Positions 26,956 through 35,238 of a stretch of DNA of 64,000 nt are shown here, piece by piece. Positions within the stretch are counted from its first letter, which is position 1, and every line of letters starts with the position of its first letter. Origin of the DNA: Rhodobiaceae bacterium UBA7804 (GTDB lineage: Bacteria > Pseudomonadota > Alphaproteobacteria > Parvibaculales > Parvibaculaceae); assembly GCA_002480495.1 (NCBI GenBank), contig DLCG01000009.1, positions 498,470 through 562,469 of the forward strand, read 5' to 3'. The notes below the pieces were generated by a model. That model was not told the DNA's origin and did not search any database. It saw only the letters and a program-made list of their open reading frames with translations. The position numbers and the translations under genes were made by a program.

Positions 26956-28442
26956 GACCCGTCACCCAGCAGCGTCGCCGCCGCCTGCTCCGCCAGGCCG
27001 AGCGTCAGATCGGTGTCGATGCCGAACCAGACGTTGCCGAGCGCCACCAGCCACAGCACGGCCAGCATCGCCGGCGGGGCCTCGCGGAGCTCCCTCGCGC
27101 CCTCGGGGCGCGGCTGGAAGTAGGCGGCTTCCACCACCTTCCAGACGTAGGCCACCGCCAGCAGCGACGACACCAGGATGCCGCCGGCGAGCACGTAGCC
27201 CAGCGGGCCGTACTCCAGACAGGCGAGAATCAGATACCACTTCGACACGAATCCGGCGGTGAGCGGCACGCCGATCATCGACAGGCCCGCCAGCACGAAG
27301 GCGCCCATGGTCAGCGGCATGGCCCGGCCGCAGCCGGCCAGGTCCGGAAGCTGAACGCTGCCCGCCCGGAACGCCAGGCAGGCCACGGCCATGAACAGCG
27401 CGGACTTCATCAGCGCGTGGTTGAACAGATGGACGATGGCGCCGGTGAGCGCGAGGGGGGACAGCAGAGCGAGCCCGAGCAGGATGTAGCCGATCTGCGC
27501 CACCGAGGAGTAACCCAGCATGCGCTTGAGGTTGCGCTCGAACACGGCGACCGCGGAGCCGATCAGAAAGGCCAGCACCGCCAGCGGAATGAAGAAACCG
27601 CTCACCTGCTCCGCGTGATCCGACAGGTGCGGCAGGAACACGGTCAGGTCGAATCGGATCAGCACGTAGATCGCGGCCTTGGTGGAACAGGCGGCGAGAA
27701 ACGCCGTCGCCGCGTGCGGCGCGAAGGTGTAGGCGTTGGGCATCCAGGCATGGAGCGGGAACATGGCGGCCTTCAACGCCAGGCCGACGGTGATGAATCC
27801 CGCCGCCACCAGCACCGGCCGCAGCTCGCCGACCTCGGCGATGCGGTCGGTCATGTCCGCAAGGTTCAGGGTGCCCGTCATCATGTAGATCAGGCCGACG
27901 CCGATCAGGTAGAACGTCGCGCCCACCGTGCCCAGGATCAGATAGCGGAAGGTCGCCATGAGCGCCCGGCGGTCCGGCGCGGACGCGATCAGCACGTAGG
28001 TGGCGAGGGACGAGATCTCCAGGAACACGAACAGATTGAAGGCGTCGCCGGTGGCGACGATGCCGCACAGGCCGGCCACCACCAGCAGCCAGGCGGCGTA
28101 GAACATGGGGGCCCGCTCGTGGCCGACCTCCTGGTCCAGGCTCGCCTTGCCGAAAGCGAGCGCCACCGTCGATGCGCCGGTGATGATCAGCAGCAGCAGC
28201 GCGGAGAAGTGGTCGACGTACAGCTCGATGCCGTAGGGCGGCACCCAGCCGCCGAGGGCGTAGCTCATGGGCCCGCCCGCCAGCACCTGGCCGGTCAGCG
28301 TCACCGCGACGGCGAACGCGAGCCCGCTGGTCACGGTGGCCGCCGCCCAGGGCAGCGACGGCACGCGCAGCAGCGACACCACCGGCGCCGTCATCAGCGG
28401 CACGATGATCTGCAGGATCGGCAGGTGGGCGTCGAGATTCAC
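26952..28442 (-). CDS. mnhD: Mrp-type antiporter subunit D
   Basis: 496 residues, the standard MrpD length, about 14 TM helices. Key residues include Glu in FVFLEISSLATYVLIA, Lys in LKAAMFPLHAWMPNAY and Lys in CSTKAAIYVLIRFD. HAWMPNAYTFAP is typical for MrpD. The start is the GTG at 28442, overlapping the subunit C stop by GTGA; a much longer in-frame extension lies entirely within subunit C and B genes and is rejected. It should exchange cytosolic Na+ (or K+/Ca2+) for protons with the other subunits. Confidence 0.9.
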   Translation of the reverse strand: MNLDAHLPILQIIVPLMTAPVVSLLRVPSLPWAAATVTSGLAFAVAVTLTGQVLAGGPMSYALGGWVPPYGIELYVDHFSALLLLIITGASTVALAFGKASLDQEVGHERAPMFYAAWLLVVAGLCGIVATGDAFNLFVFLEISSLATYVLIASAPDRRALMATFRYLILGTVGATFYLIGVGLIYMMTGTLNLADMTDRIAEVGELRPVLVAAGFITVGLALKAAMFPLHAWMPNAYTFAPHAATAFLAACSTKAAIYVLIRFDLTVFLPHLSDHAEQVSGFFIPLAVLAFLIGSAVAVFERNLKRMLGYSSVAQIGYILLGLALLSPLALTGAIVHLFNHALMKSALFMAVACLAFRAGSVQLPDLAGCGRAMPLTMGAFVLAGLSMIGVPLTAGFVSKWYLILACLEYGPLGYVLAGGILVSSLLAVAYVWKVVEAAYFQPRPEGARELREAPPAMLAVLWLVALGNVWFGIDTDLTLGLAEQAAATLLGDGS

Positions 28443-28798
28443 GAATCCGCGTCCATGTCCTCGATGACGTCTTCCTCGACCGTGCCGTACTCCTCGCGGA
28501 TGCGGACCACCACGGCGAGACCGAGCGCGGTGGTGGCGATGCCGACGACGATGGCGGTGAGGATCAGCACCTGGGGCAGCGGATTCGAGAACACCCCGGC
28601 CCCGTCGGCGGTCTGGAAGATCGGCGCGGTGCCGCCCTCCACCTTGTCCATGGAGATGTAGAGCAGAAACACCGCGCCCTGGAAGATGGACAGGCCGATC
28701 AGCCGCTTGACCAGGTTGACCTTGGCCACGACGGCGTACAGGCCGATCAGCAGCAGAACCGCGAAGACCCAGTAGTTGTATAGGGCGAGGAATTCCAT
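28439..28798 (-). CDS. mnhC: Mrp antiporter subunit C (NuoK-like)
   Basis: 119 residues with three TM helices (about 8-28, 34-52 and 74-98). The second helix region LVKRLIGLSIFQGAVFLLYIS and the proline-flanked PLPQVLILTAIVVGIATTALGLA are hallmarks of MrpC/MnhC, a NuoK homologue. The tail is acidic (EEDVIEDMDADS). It lies 15 bases after the subunit B gene and overlaps subunit D. Confidence 0.9.
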   Translation of the reverse strand: MEFLALYNYWVFAVLLLIGLYAVVAKVNLVKRLIGLSIFQGAVFLLYISMDKVEGGTAPIFQTADGAGVFSNPLPQVLILTAIVVGIATTALGLAVVVRIREEYGTVEEDVIEDMDADS

Positions 28799-28813
28799 GA
28801 CGTCGCTCCGGCG

Positions 28814-29809
28814 CTAGCGGCTGGCCCGGCGGGCAAAGGCGTGGAACACCGTCAGCAGCACACCGGACACGGTGATGCCGACCCCCAGCTCGATCAGCAG
28901 CAGGCCGAGGTGCTGCCCCTCGGAGGGCACCTCCGCCAGTACCGAGTAGTCGAGAAAACTGCCGCCGAGCAGCATGCACACCACACCGACCCCGCCGAAC
29001 AGCAGCGCGCCGGAAGCCACCATGATCTGCAGCAGCCACTCCGGCACCAGGGCCCGGCCGCGATCGTCACCTTCCAGCAGCGAGTACAGGATGATGGCCG
29101 CGGCGGCGATGGCGCCGGCCTGGAAGCCGCCGCCGGGGCTGTACTCGCCGTGGAACTGCACGTACAGGGCGAACAGCAGGATGAACGGCACCATGCCCCT
29201 GCCGACCACCCGGGGAATCAGGTGATGACGCAGCGAGCGCTGCCGCGCGTCGATCTCGGCGCTGGTCATCTCGACCAGGGTATGGCGCAGCCCGAGGATC
29301 GACAGCACGCCGATCCCGGCGGTAAACACCACGAACACCTCGCCGAGCGTGTCGAAGCCGCGGAACGAACCCAGCACCGCGGTCACCACGTTGGGAATGT
29401 CGATCAGTTCCGGGGTGTTCTCCAGGTACCAGGGCGCGACGTGCTGGTGCACCGGCGCGTTCGGGTCACCGATCACCGGATTCTGGAATGTCGCGTAGAT
29501 CAGCAGCCCGCCGGTCGCGAAGGCGACCACCAGCGGCAGCCACTGCAGCGCCGCACCGCCCGGCCGGACCTGCTCGTGCTCTGCGGTCAGGGCGAGGGCG
29601 CTCAGGAACAGCACGGTGGCCACGCCCGCGCCGACGGCGGCCTCGGTGAGCGCGACGTCGGCGGCGTCCAGCAGAAAGAAGTTCACCGCCATCAGCAGCG
29701 AGAAGATGCCCGACAGCATCACCGCCGCGAACAGATTGGTGCTGCGCACGATCGCCACCGCGACGATCACCAGCAGCGTCAGCAGAAACACGCCGAACAC
29801 CAGCGTCAC
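28814..29809 (-). CDS. mnhB: Mrp antiporter subunit B with N-terminal DUF4040 (MbhD-like) domain
   Basis: 331 residues, a fusion. The first 90 residues form three TM helices of the DUF4040/MbhD type (LTEAAVGAGVATVLFLSALALT), normally the C-terminal part of MrpA. A middle segment with FRGFDTLGEVFVVFTAGIGVL resembles MbhE. The last part is MnhB (PFILLFALYVQFHGEYSPGGGFQAGAI). Thus the MrpA C-terminus is present here although the large MrpA N-terminal unit is absent. GTG start overlapping the subunit G stop; ends with TAG. Confidence 0.88.
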   Translation of the reverse strand: MTLVFGVFLLTLLVIVAVAIVRSTNLFAAVMLSGIFSLLMAVNFFLLDAADVALTEAAVGAGVATVLFLSALALTAEHEQVRPGGAALQWLPLVVAFATGGLLIYATFQNPVIGDPNAPVHQHVAPWYLENTPELIDIPNVVTAVLGSFRGFDTLGEVFVVFTAGIGVLSILGLRHTLVEMTSAEIDARQRSLRHHLIPRVVGRGMVPFILLFALYVQFHGEYSPGGGFQAGAIAAAAIILYSLLEGDDRGRALVPEWLLQIMVASGALLFGGVGVVCMLLGGSFLDYSVLAEVPSEGQHLGLLLIELGVGITVSGVLLTVFHAFARRASR

Positions 29810-30153
29810 GGGGTCTCTCCGTCGCGGCCCGCCGACGGGACGGTCTCGTCGCGCACGCCGGCCGGCGGATGTCCGGACAGCATGGCGGCGTTGGCCAGCG
29901 CGTAGGCCGCCGTCGGCGACGTGACCAGCAGGAACACCAGAATCGCCACCAGCTTGAACAGCGGCAGGCTCCAGCCCGCGTGGAGCATCAGCCCCGTGGC
30001 GACCAGGAACAGCCCGGCCGTGTCCGTGACGCTGGCGGCGTGCATGCGGGTGTAGAGATCCGGCATGCGCAACACGCCGACGCCGCCGACGAAGACGCAG
30101 AATCCGCCCGCCGTCATGAGCACGAAGCTGATCAGTTCCACCACGCCCATCAT
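29806..30153 (-). CDS. mnhG: Mrp antiporter subunit G
   Basis: 115 residues with three TM helices. The family motif RMPDLYTRMHAAS and the C-terminal VTSPTAAYALANAA are present. The first of two adjacent ATG codons (30153) overlaps the subunit F stop. The C-terminal tail after residue 95 is hydrophilic and probably cytosolic. Confidence 0.9.
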   Translation of the reverse strand: MMGVVELISFVLMTAGGFCVFVGGVGVLRMPDLYTRMHAASVTDTAGLFLVATGLMLHAGWSLPLFKLVAILVFLLVTSPTAAYALANAAMLSGHPPAGVRDETVPSAGRDGETP

Positions 30154-30437
30154 TCGGCCTCGTGCCGGTGCTCGTAGCGCCGGCGGAATTCCCTGGACTG
30201 GAAGAACTGCAGCACCGCCATCACGCCGATGGAGTTGATCAGGGCATAGGCGAGCGCCAGGTCGAGGAAGTCCGGCCGGCCCATCAGGTACGAAGCCACG
30301 GCGAGAAACAGCACGGTCTTGGTGCCGAACATGTTCACCGCCAGCACGCGGTCGTAGAGCGACGGGCCCTTCACGGCGCGCACGATGGCCAGCGCCATGG
30401 TCACCAGCAGCGCGAACACGACCGGATAGAAGATCAA
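30150..30437 (-). CDS. mnhF: Mrp antiporter subunit F
   Basis: 95 residues, three TM helices. The family motif GPSLYDRVLAVNMFGTKTV is present. The start is a TTG at 30437, preceded by GGAGGGG five bases upstream and overlapping the subunit E stop (TTGA). A longer in-frame extension lies within subunit E and has no support. The C-terminus is basic/acidic (REFRRRYEHRHEAE). Confidence 0.88.
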   Translation of the reverse strand: MIFYPVVFALLVTMALAIVRAVKGPSLYDRVLAVNMFGTKTVLFLAVASYLMGRPDFLDLALAYALINSIGVMAVLQFFQSREFRRRYEHRHEAE

Positions 30438-30907
30438 CGCGACCCCTCCAGCCGGGCGACCCGCGCATCCATGTCCCCGGACCGGAGCTGCTCGGCTCCC
30501 GCCCGGGTCAGCGCATGCACGGTGAATTCGCTGTCGTCCACGTCCACGGTCAGCGTGCCGGGCGTCAGCGTGATGGAGTTGCCGTAGACCACCCGGCCGA
30601 GCGCGGTCCGCTGGGAGCCGTGGAGCGTGATCAGCACGGGCTCGATGCGCAGCCGCGGGCTGAGCACGAGCCGGATGACCTTGAGATTGGCGAGCGCGAT
30701 TTCCTTGAGCAGCCAGGGCAGGTAGCCGGCCAGGCGCCACAGCGGGCGGCCGTCGAACGGCTCACCGCCGACGGGGTGCATGCGCAGGGTCACCCACACG
30801 CAGAGCACGCAGGACACCAGGCCGAGGCCGATGACCAGCGGCTTGTACAGGCCCGACCAGAGCAGCCAGATGGCCGCCAGCAGCGCGAACAACCCGAGCC
30901 ACCGCAT
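30434..30907 (-). CDS. mnhE: Mrp antiporter subunit E
   Basis: 157 residues, first gene of the operon. Two or three N-terminal TM helices are followed by the soluble MnhE domain with LKEIALANLKVIRLVLSP and the YGNSITLTPGTLTVDV core. The ATG at 30907 has GGGGCG upstream; earlier in-frame GTG and TTG codons exist (30919, 30925). MrpE is needed for full antiport activity in other bacteria but does not itself conduct ions. Confidence 0.88.
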   Translation of the reverse strand: MRWLGLFALLAAIWLLWSGLYKPLVIGLGLVSCVLCVWVTLRMHPVGGEPFDGRPLWRLAGYLPWLLKEIALANLKVIRLVLSPRLRIEPVLITLHGSQRTALGRVVYGNSITLTPGTLTVDVDDSEFTVHALTRAGAEQLRSGDMDARVARLEGSR

Positions 30908-31052
30908 CAGACGCCCCACAAACAATGAAATCCGGTCAATGACATGTGAAAGCGCGCGCCCCTTCCCTAGTGCACCAGCTCATTGTTGGCAATTGTATGC
31001 GCCAAGTCCACGCGGGCGAAACCACGCACGCTGCACGATCGAGCCCGGGGCG

Positions 31053-32657
31053 TCAGCGCGCCGTGAAAGCCCTCGCCGTCAGGTCGAGGACGCGCGTCGC
31101 CACCGCATCGACGAACCGCCGGTCGTGTTCCACGAACAGCACGGTCGGCCCGTCCTCGAGCATGGCCTGCTCGATCTGCTCCCGTGAGTATAGATCAACG
31201 TAGTTGAGCGGCTCGTCACAGATCAGCAGGTCCGCCGGCGTGGCCAGGCAGCGGCACAGGTCGACCTTCTTGAGCTGGCCGGCGCTGAAGGTCGACAGGT
31301 CCCGGTCGAACGCGTCCGCGCCCACGCCGACGACGCCGAGAAGCTGCCGGAACCGGGTCTCTTCGAGGCCGGCGTCGCGCAGCCGCTCGCGCAGCAGGCC
31401 GCGGCGCCACAGCGGATGCTGATGGCCGCGCGCGATGGTGACGCCGGGGCGGCGCCGGATCAGTCCCGCGTCGACCTGCGCCGTGCCGCACAGGGCGTCG
31501 AGCAGCCGCGTCTTGCCGCAGCCGTTGGGGCCGGTCAGGGCCACCCGCTCGCCGGCGCGAATCTCCAGATCCAGACGGCGCAGGAGCACCCGCCCGCCGC
31601 CGGACAGCGTCACGCCGCCCGCCGACAGCAGCGGCGCGCCGCCGGCCCGGGACCGTGTGCCGATGTCGAGCCGGCGGGACTTCTCGGCATTGCCGAGCAA
31701 CCCGCGGCGCTCGGCCAGCTCCGACTCGATGCGGCGCTCGACGCTGCGGGCGCGGCGCATCTGCCGCGCCGCCCGGGCGCCGATGAAGCCCTTGTCCAGG
31801 GCGCCCGTGCGGTACTTGTCGCCCTCGCGGCTGGCCGCGTTGCGGCGGGTGTCCCGCGCCGCGCTCTCCAGCCGCGCCACGTCCCGCTCGATCCGCTGCC
31901 GCGTGCGGGCCTCGTGGGCGAGCACCTCGTCGGCGTGGGTCCGCCACTGGGTGAAGTTGCCACGGTTGATCCGCACGTCCGAGCGGTTGAGGGACAGCAC
32001 GTGATCCACGCTGCCGTCCAGGAAGTGGCGGTCGTGGGAGACCAGCAGGAATCCGCGCCGGCCCGCGAGGTAGCTCATGAGCCGGTCCCGCCCCGCCGCG
32101 TCGAGATGGTTGGTCGGCTCGTCGATCAGAGGATATCCGTCGGGGTCGAGGAACAGTGTGGCGATCAGTGCCCGGGTCTGCTCGCCGCCCGACAGGGTCG
32201 CGAAGGGGCGGTCGAGGAGGGACTCGTGCAGCCCCAGGGCGTCGAATTCCCGTGCCAGATCGGCATCCACCCGGTAGCCGCCCCGCGCCACGTAGCGTTC
32301 GTGCAGGTCCGCATAGGCGGTCAGCGCGGCCTCGCCGCCCCGCTCCAGCAGATCGGCCATGTCACGCTCCCAGGCCGTGAACGGCCCGAGCGCATCCTTC
32401 AGCACCGACCTCGTGGCACGCCGCGGGTCCGCCACCGGCGCTGGAAAGCGACGCCCGCCGGCGGCCCCGGTGACCTCGCCGCGCTCCGCCGCGAGCTCGC
32501 CGGAGACCAGCTTCAGCAGCGTGGTCTTGCCGCGGCCGTTGCGGCCGACGACGCCGGTCCGCCAGCCGGTGTCCAGCACCAGCGACAGATCCTCGAACAC
32601 GGGCGTCGCCGCCGCGGGATAGGAAAAATGAACGTTGTTGAAGACGATGCTGGCCAT
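31053..32657 (-). CDS. ABC-F ATPase, Lsa/antibiotic-resistance-like
   Basis: 534 residues with two ABC domains and no TM segment. Walker A motifs are GRNGRGKTT (near 38) and GPNGCGKTR; signatures are LSGGEQ and FSAGQLKK; Walker B are LIDEPTNHLD and ICDEPLNYVDLYSREQIE. The interdomain linker (about 205-300) is helical and basic, as in ABC-F proteins that act on the ribosome. The short FNNVHFSYP start and the LNYVDLYSREQ motif resemble the Lsa/Vga type, which protects ribosomes from lincosamides, streptogramins and pleuromutilins, rather than EttA. The start has GGAGG five bases upstream. Resistance is inferred, not shown. Confidence 0.82.
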   Translation of the reverse strand: MASIVFNNVHFSYPAAATPVFEDLSLVLDTGWRTGVVGRNGRGKTTLLKLVSGELAAERGEVTGAAGGRRFPAPVADPRRATRSVLKDALGPFTAWERDMADLLERGGEAALTAYADLHERYVARGGYRVDADLAREFDALGLHESLLDRPFATLSGGEQTRALIATLFLDPDGYPLIDEPTNHLDAAGRDRLMSYLAGRRGFLLVSHDRHFLDGSVDHVLSLNRSDVRINRGNFTQWRTHADEVLAHEARTRQRIERDVARLESAARDTRRNAASREGDKYRTGALDKGFIGARAARQMRRARSVERRIESELAERRGLLGNAEKSRRLDIGTRSRAGGAPLLSAGGVTLSGGGRVLLRRLDLEIRAGERVALTGPNGCGKTRLLDALCGTAQVDAGLIRRRPGVTIARGHQHPLWRRGLLRERLRDAGLEETRFRQLLGVVGVGADAFDRDLSTFSAGQLKKVDLCRCLATPADLLICDEPLNYVDLYSREQIEQAMLEDGPTVLFVEHDRRFVDAVATRVLDLTARAFTAR

Positions 32658-32841
32658 CGGGACCTCCGCGCAGTGGTACGGGCTGCGAACAGCCGTCACG
32701 CGGAGTCCGGGCCGGAAACGCGAACCCAGGCGCAAGGCGGGTTCGATCAGCGGCGGCGGCGGCGGTGACGGCGGAGGTCAGTGGCGCATTGGACCGGTTC
32801 CGGTGGGAAGGCGCGCAGTGTCCCCGGTTCGGCCCGCCCGG

Positions 32842-34107
32842 TCAAGGCGGCGGCGCGGCAGCGCCGGCGTCTGCATCGACGCCCAGGCAGTTGGCGTAGT
32901 AGGTGACCGTGGCCGGCCAGTCCGAGAACACGCCGCGCACGCCGACGTCCCTGGCCAGCACGTCGAGCATCCGGTACACGTCGCCATCGTCGTCGATCGC
33001 GTCCGCGACGCTGCGGTAGTAGTAGCCACCGCCGCCGGCGAGCGACCCGGAGCGCTCCAGCGTCCAGGTGACGATGTCCAGCCCGGCCTCCCGGGCGGCG
33101 CGGGCATAGGCCGACGGCACGATGTCGCCGGCAGCGTCCAGGGTCACCAGCACCCACATGGGGGGCGCCACCACCCGGACGCCGCTGCGCGCGAGGGCCG
33201 CCATGGACGGCTCGAAGGTCGCCGGGTCGTCGGGCGACGGACCGCTGCCGTCGAAACGGCCGTCGAGGTACACGGCCCGGGCGCCGAAGGCCGGATAGGC
33301 GTCCAGCCAGAACCGGATGTCCGCCAGGTCGAAGGACTGGGGATGCACGCGTCCGGGCGGCACGCCGGCGGCGCGGTACGCCTCGACGAGCTGGGCCGCG
33401 TAGTCGCTGCGGGTGTAGTTGCCGCCGAACGGCATCTCCACCTGGGGCGCCTTCAGCTCCGGGGTCATGTCGACGCCGAGGGCGTCGAACAGCGCGATGC
33501 TGGCGTCGTGGCTCATCAGGGTGCCGCAGGCGGGAAAGTCGGCGGGAACGTCCCCAGGCGGCGATGCGAGGTACTCCGCTACCGAGGTCGCGGCCGGGTC
33601 CACCACGTCCATCCGGCCGCACAGCGTCTCGAACTGCGCCAGGGTGATGTCGCTGGTGCAGCAGCGCGCCCCGGCCTGGCGCCCGGGCGCCGGATCGGCG
33701 GGGGTGAAGGGCTCCCGGCAGGTGTCCGCCAGATCCGTGGCCAGGATGTTCGTGGTGCTGTGCAGATCGCACTGGGAATGGCGGCAGACCAGCCGGCGAT
33801 CCCGGGTGAAGGTCACGTCGCACTCCAGCACCCCGGCGCCCTGGCGGGCCGCCGCCAGATAGGACTCGCGGGTGTGCTCGGGGTAGCGCAGCGGTGCGCC
33901 GCGGTGGCCGATGGAGAACGTCGTGCTGTAGAACGCGCCGGCCCGGCACTGGGCGAGCGCATCCTTCAGCGGGCCGTCGTCCATGTCCGCCACCAGCGCC
34001 GCCGGGCGGGCGCCGATCGGATCGTCCCACGTCCGGGCGCCTTCCGCCGCCGCCGCGCCGGCGAGCAGCCACGACCCCAACCACAGAATTCGAAGACGGT
34101 CAGCCAC
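32842..34107 (-). CDS. Secreted glycerophosphodiester phosphodiesterase
   Basis: 421 residues with a signal peptide (ILWLGSWLLAGAAAAEG). The catalytic HRG is in SIGHRGAPLRYPEHT, followed by ECDVTFTRD with the metal-binding Glu and Asp, and the second histidine in VCRHSQCDLH. The insert between residues 150 and 230 is longer than in GlpQ. It should release alcohol plus glycerol-3-phosphate from glycerophosphodiesters in the periplasm. Start is GTG 34107 with GGGGGA upstream; an ORF extension to 34218 adds an implausible N-terminus. It is divergent from the pnuC gene. Confidence 0.85.
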   Translation of the reverse strand: MADRLRILWLGSWLLAGAAAAEGARTWDDPIGARPAALVADMDDGPLKDALAQCRAGAFYSTTFSIGHRGAPLRYPEHTRESYLAAARQGAGVLECDVTFTRDRRLVCRHSQCDLHSTTNILATDLADTCREPFTPADPAPGRQAGARCCTSDITLAQFETLCGRMDVVDPAATSVAEYLASPPGDVPADFPACGTLMSHDASIALFDALGVDMTPELKAPQVEMPFGGNYTRSDYAAQLVEAYRAAGVPPGRVHPQSFDLADIRFWLDAYPAFGARAVYLDGRFDGSGPSPDDPATFEPSMAALARSGVRVVAPPMWVLVTLDAAGDIVPSAYARAAREAGLDIVTWTLERSGSLAGGGGYYYRSVADAIDDDGDVYRMLDVLARDVGVRGVFSDWPATVTYYANCLGVDADAGAAAPPP

Positions 34108-34232
34108 AGATCCCCCGCACGGTCGACACGACGAAGCGTCACAGGACGACATCCTAACCGGTCCGTGTTGCACGATCGTGGCGACCCGGCCGGCCCTGAT
34201 AGACTTCGCCGACGCCACCGCCCGGACACCCC

Positions 34233-34844
34233 GTGGAACGACTTCTGGAACTCTGGCTCACCGTCGACGAGCCGACCGGCACCGTGCTCGGCGTGATCGT
34301 CGTCGCCTGCCTGATCCGTCAGAGCCTGTGGGCCTGGCCCCTGGGGGTGGCCTACGTGCTGGTGTCCGTCACGGTGCTGTTGGACGCCCGGCTGTACGCC
34401 AACCTGGCCCTGCACCTGCTCGGCTTCCTGCCGCTGAATCTGTACGGCTGGTATCACTGGGTGTTCGGCCGGGCGCCGGGCGAGGAGGAGCTGCCGGTCA
34501 CCCGCGCACCGCGCCGGACGATCGTCGTGCTGGCCGCCCTGTGCCTGGTGGGCACCGCCGCGCTGGGAACGGCGTTCGCCACCTACACGGACGCCGCCCT
34601 GCCCTACTGGGACAACGCCCTGTTCGTCGCCAGCCTGGCCGCCATGTGGCTGACCGCCCGCAAGCAGATCGAGAACTGGGCGTTCTGGTTCGTGATCAAC
34701 ATCGTCTCGGTAGGCGTCTACTGGGTTCAGGCGCTGCCGCTCTACGCCGGCCTGTACCTCGTCTACATCGCCATGGCGGTGGCGGGCTGGCGAAGCTGGT
34801 CCCGCTCCATGACGCCCCGCGAGAGCCCCGCCGGCGACGCCTGA
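34233..34844 (+). CDS. pnuC: PnuC-family nicotinamide riboside (vitamin) transporter
   Basis: 203 residues with seven predicted TM helices. PnuC features visible are the helix LLGFLPLNLYGWYHWVFG and the later AAMWLTARKQIENWAFWFVIN, whose WxxxN motif lines the substrate path. PnuC members import nicotinamide riboside, thiamine or riboflavin by facilitated diffusion, with trapping by a cytosolic kinase; the kinase is not in this window. The GTG start has no strong Shine-Dalgarno site. I saw no TPP- or FMN-type riboswitch upstream, which slightly favours nicotinamide riboside. Confidence 0.85.
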   Translation: MERLLELWLTVDEPTGTVLGVIVVACLIRQSLWAWPLGVAYVLVSVTVLLDARLYANLALHLLGFLPLNLYGWYHWVFGRAPGEEELPVTRAPRRTIVVLAALCLVGTAALGTAFATYTDAALPYWDNALFVASLAAMWLTARKQIENWAFWFVINIVSVGVYWVQALPLYAGLYLVYIAMAVAGWRSWSRSMTPRESPAGDA

Positions 34845-34856
34845 ACCACGTCACGA

Positions 34857-34883
34857 CTGGCACTCTCCGGGTTTCAGTGCCAG
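34857..34883 (+). terminator. Hairpin after pnuC
   Basis: CTGGCACT (34857-34864) pairs with AGTGCCAG (34876-34883) around an 11-base loop, 12 bases after the pnuC stop. There is no T run, so this is only a possible terminator or mRNA-stabilising stem. Confidence 0.35.
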
Positions 34884-34934
34884 CGGAAATGCGCTATTCC
34901 ATGAAGACGTGTGCAACACCGAAGAGGCAGCACA

Positions 34935-35207
34935 TTGATCTGGGTAGTCGACAAGAAAGTGGTACCGCATCTGATCCAGCAGGACGGTCAGCTCGCCGAG
35001 GTGCCGATCCGGGTTTCCTTCGAATACGCCGTCGAGGACGGCACGGTGCTCGACGGCACGCTCACCCTGAGCACGCTCTACAACAAGCGGTCCGTGTGCC
35101 GGCACTTTCCGCGGCTCGACGACGAACGCCTCGACGAGGACGTTCAGGCGACGGCCGAGCGGGCGGTCGACGAGCACCTCGCCCTGAGCGGCTTCGAGCG
35201 CGCCTGA
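34935..35207 (+). CDS. Small hypothetical protein
   Basis: About 90 residues from a TTG with GAGG seven bases upstream; a GTG at 34911 is the alternative. The sequence alternates strands (VPIRVSFEYAVEDGTVLDGTLTL) and ends in two charged helices (DDERLDEDVQATAERAVDEHLAL). It has one Cys, and no signal or TM segment. I do not recognise the family. It stands between pnuC and a convergent oxidoreductase gene. Confidence 0.55.
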   Translation: MIWVVDKKVVPHLIQQDGQLAEVPIRVSFEYAVEDGTVLDGTLTLSTLYNKRSVCRHFPRLDDERLDEDVQATAERAVDEHLALSGFERA

Positions 35208-35238
35208 CGACCGCGCCCGCCGCCGGCCGCGGGTCGCC

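Noticed and set aside
23552..30907. Respiratory complex I or membrane-bound hydrogenase operon
   Set aside because: The NuoL/M/N-, NuoK- and MbhD-like genes are here, but no NuoB/C/D/I-type iron-sulfur or hydrogenase large-subunit genes. MnhE, F and G identify an Mrp-type antiporter.
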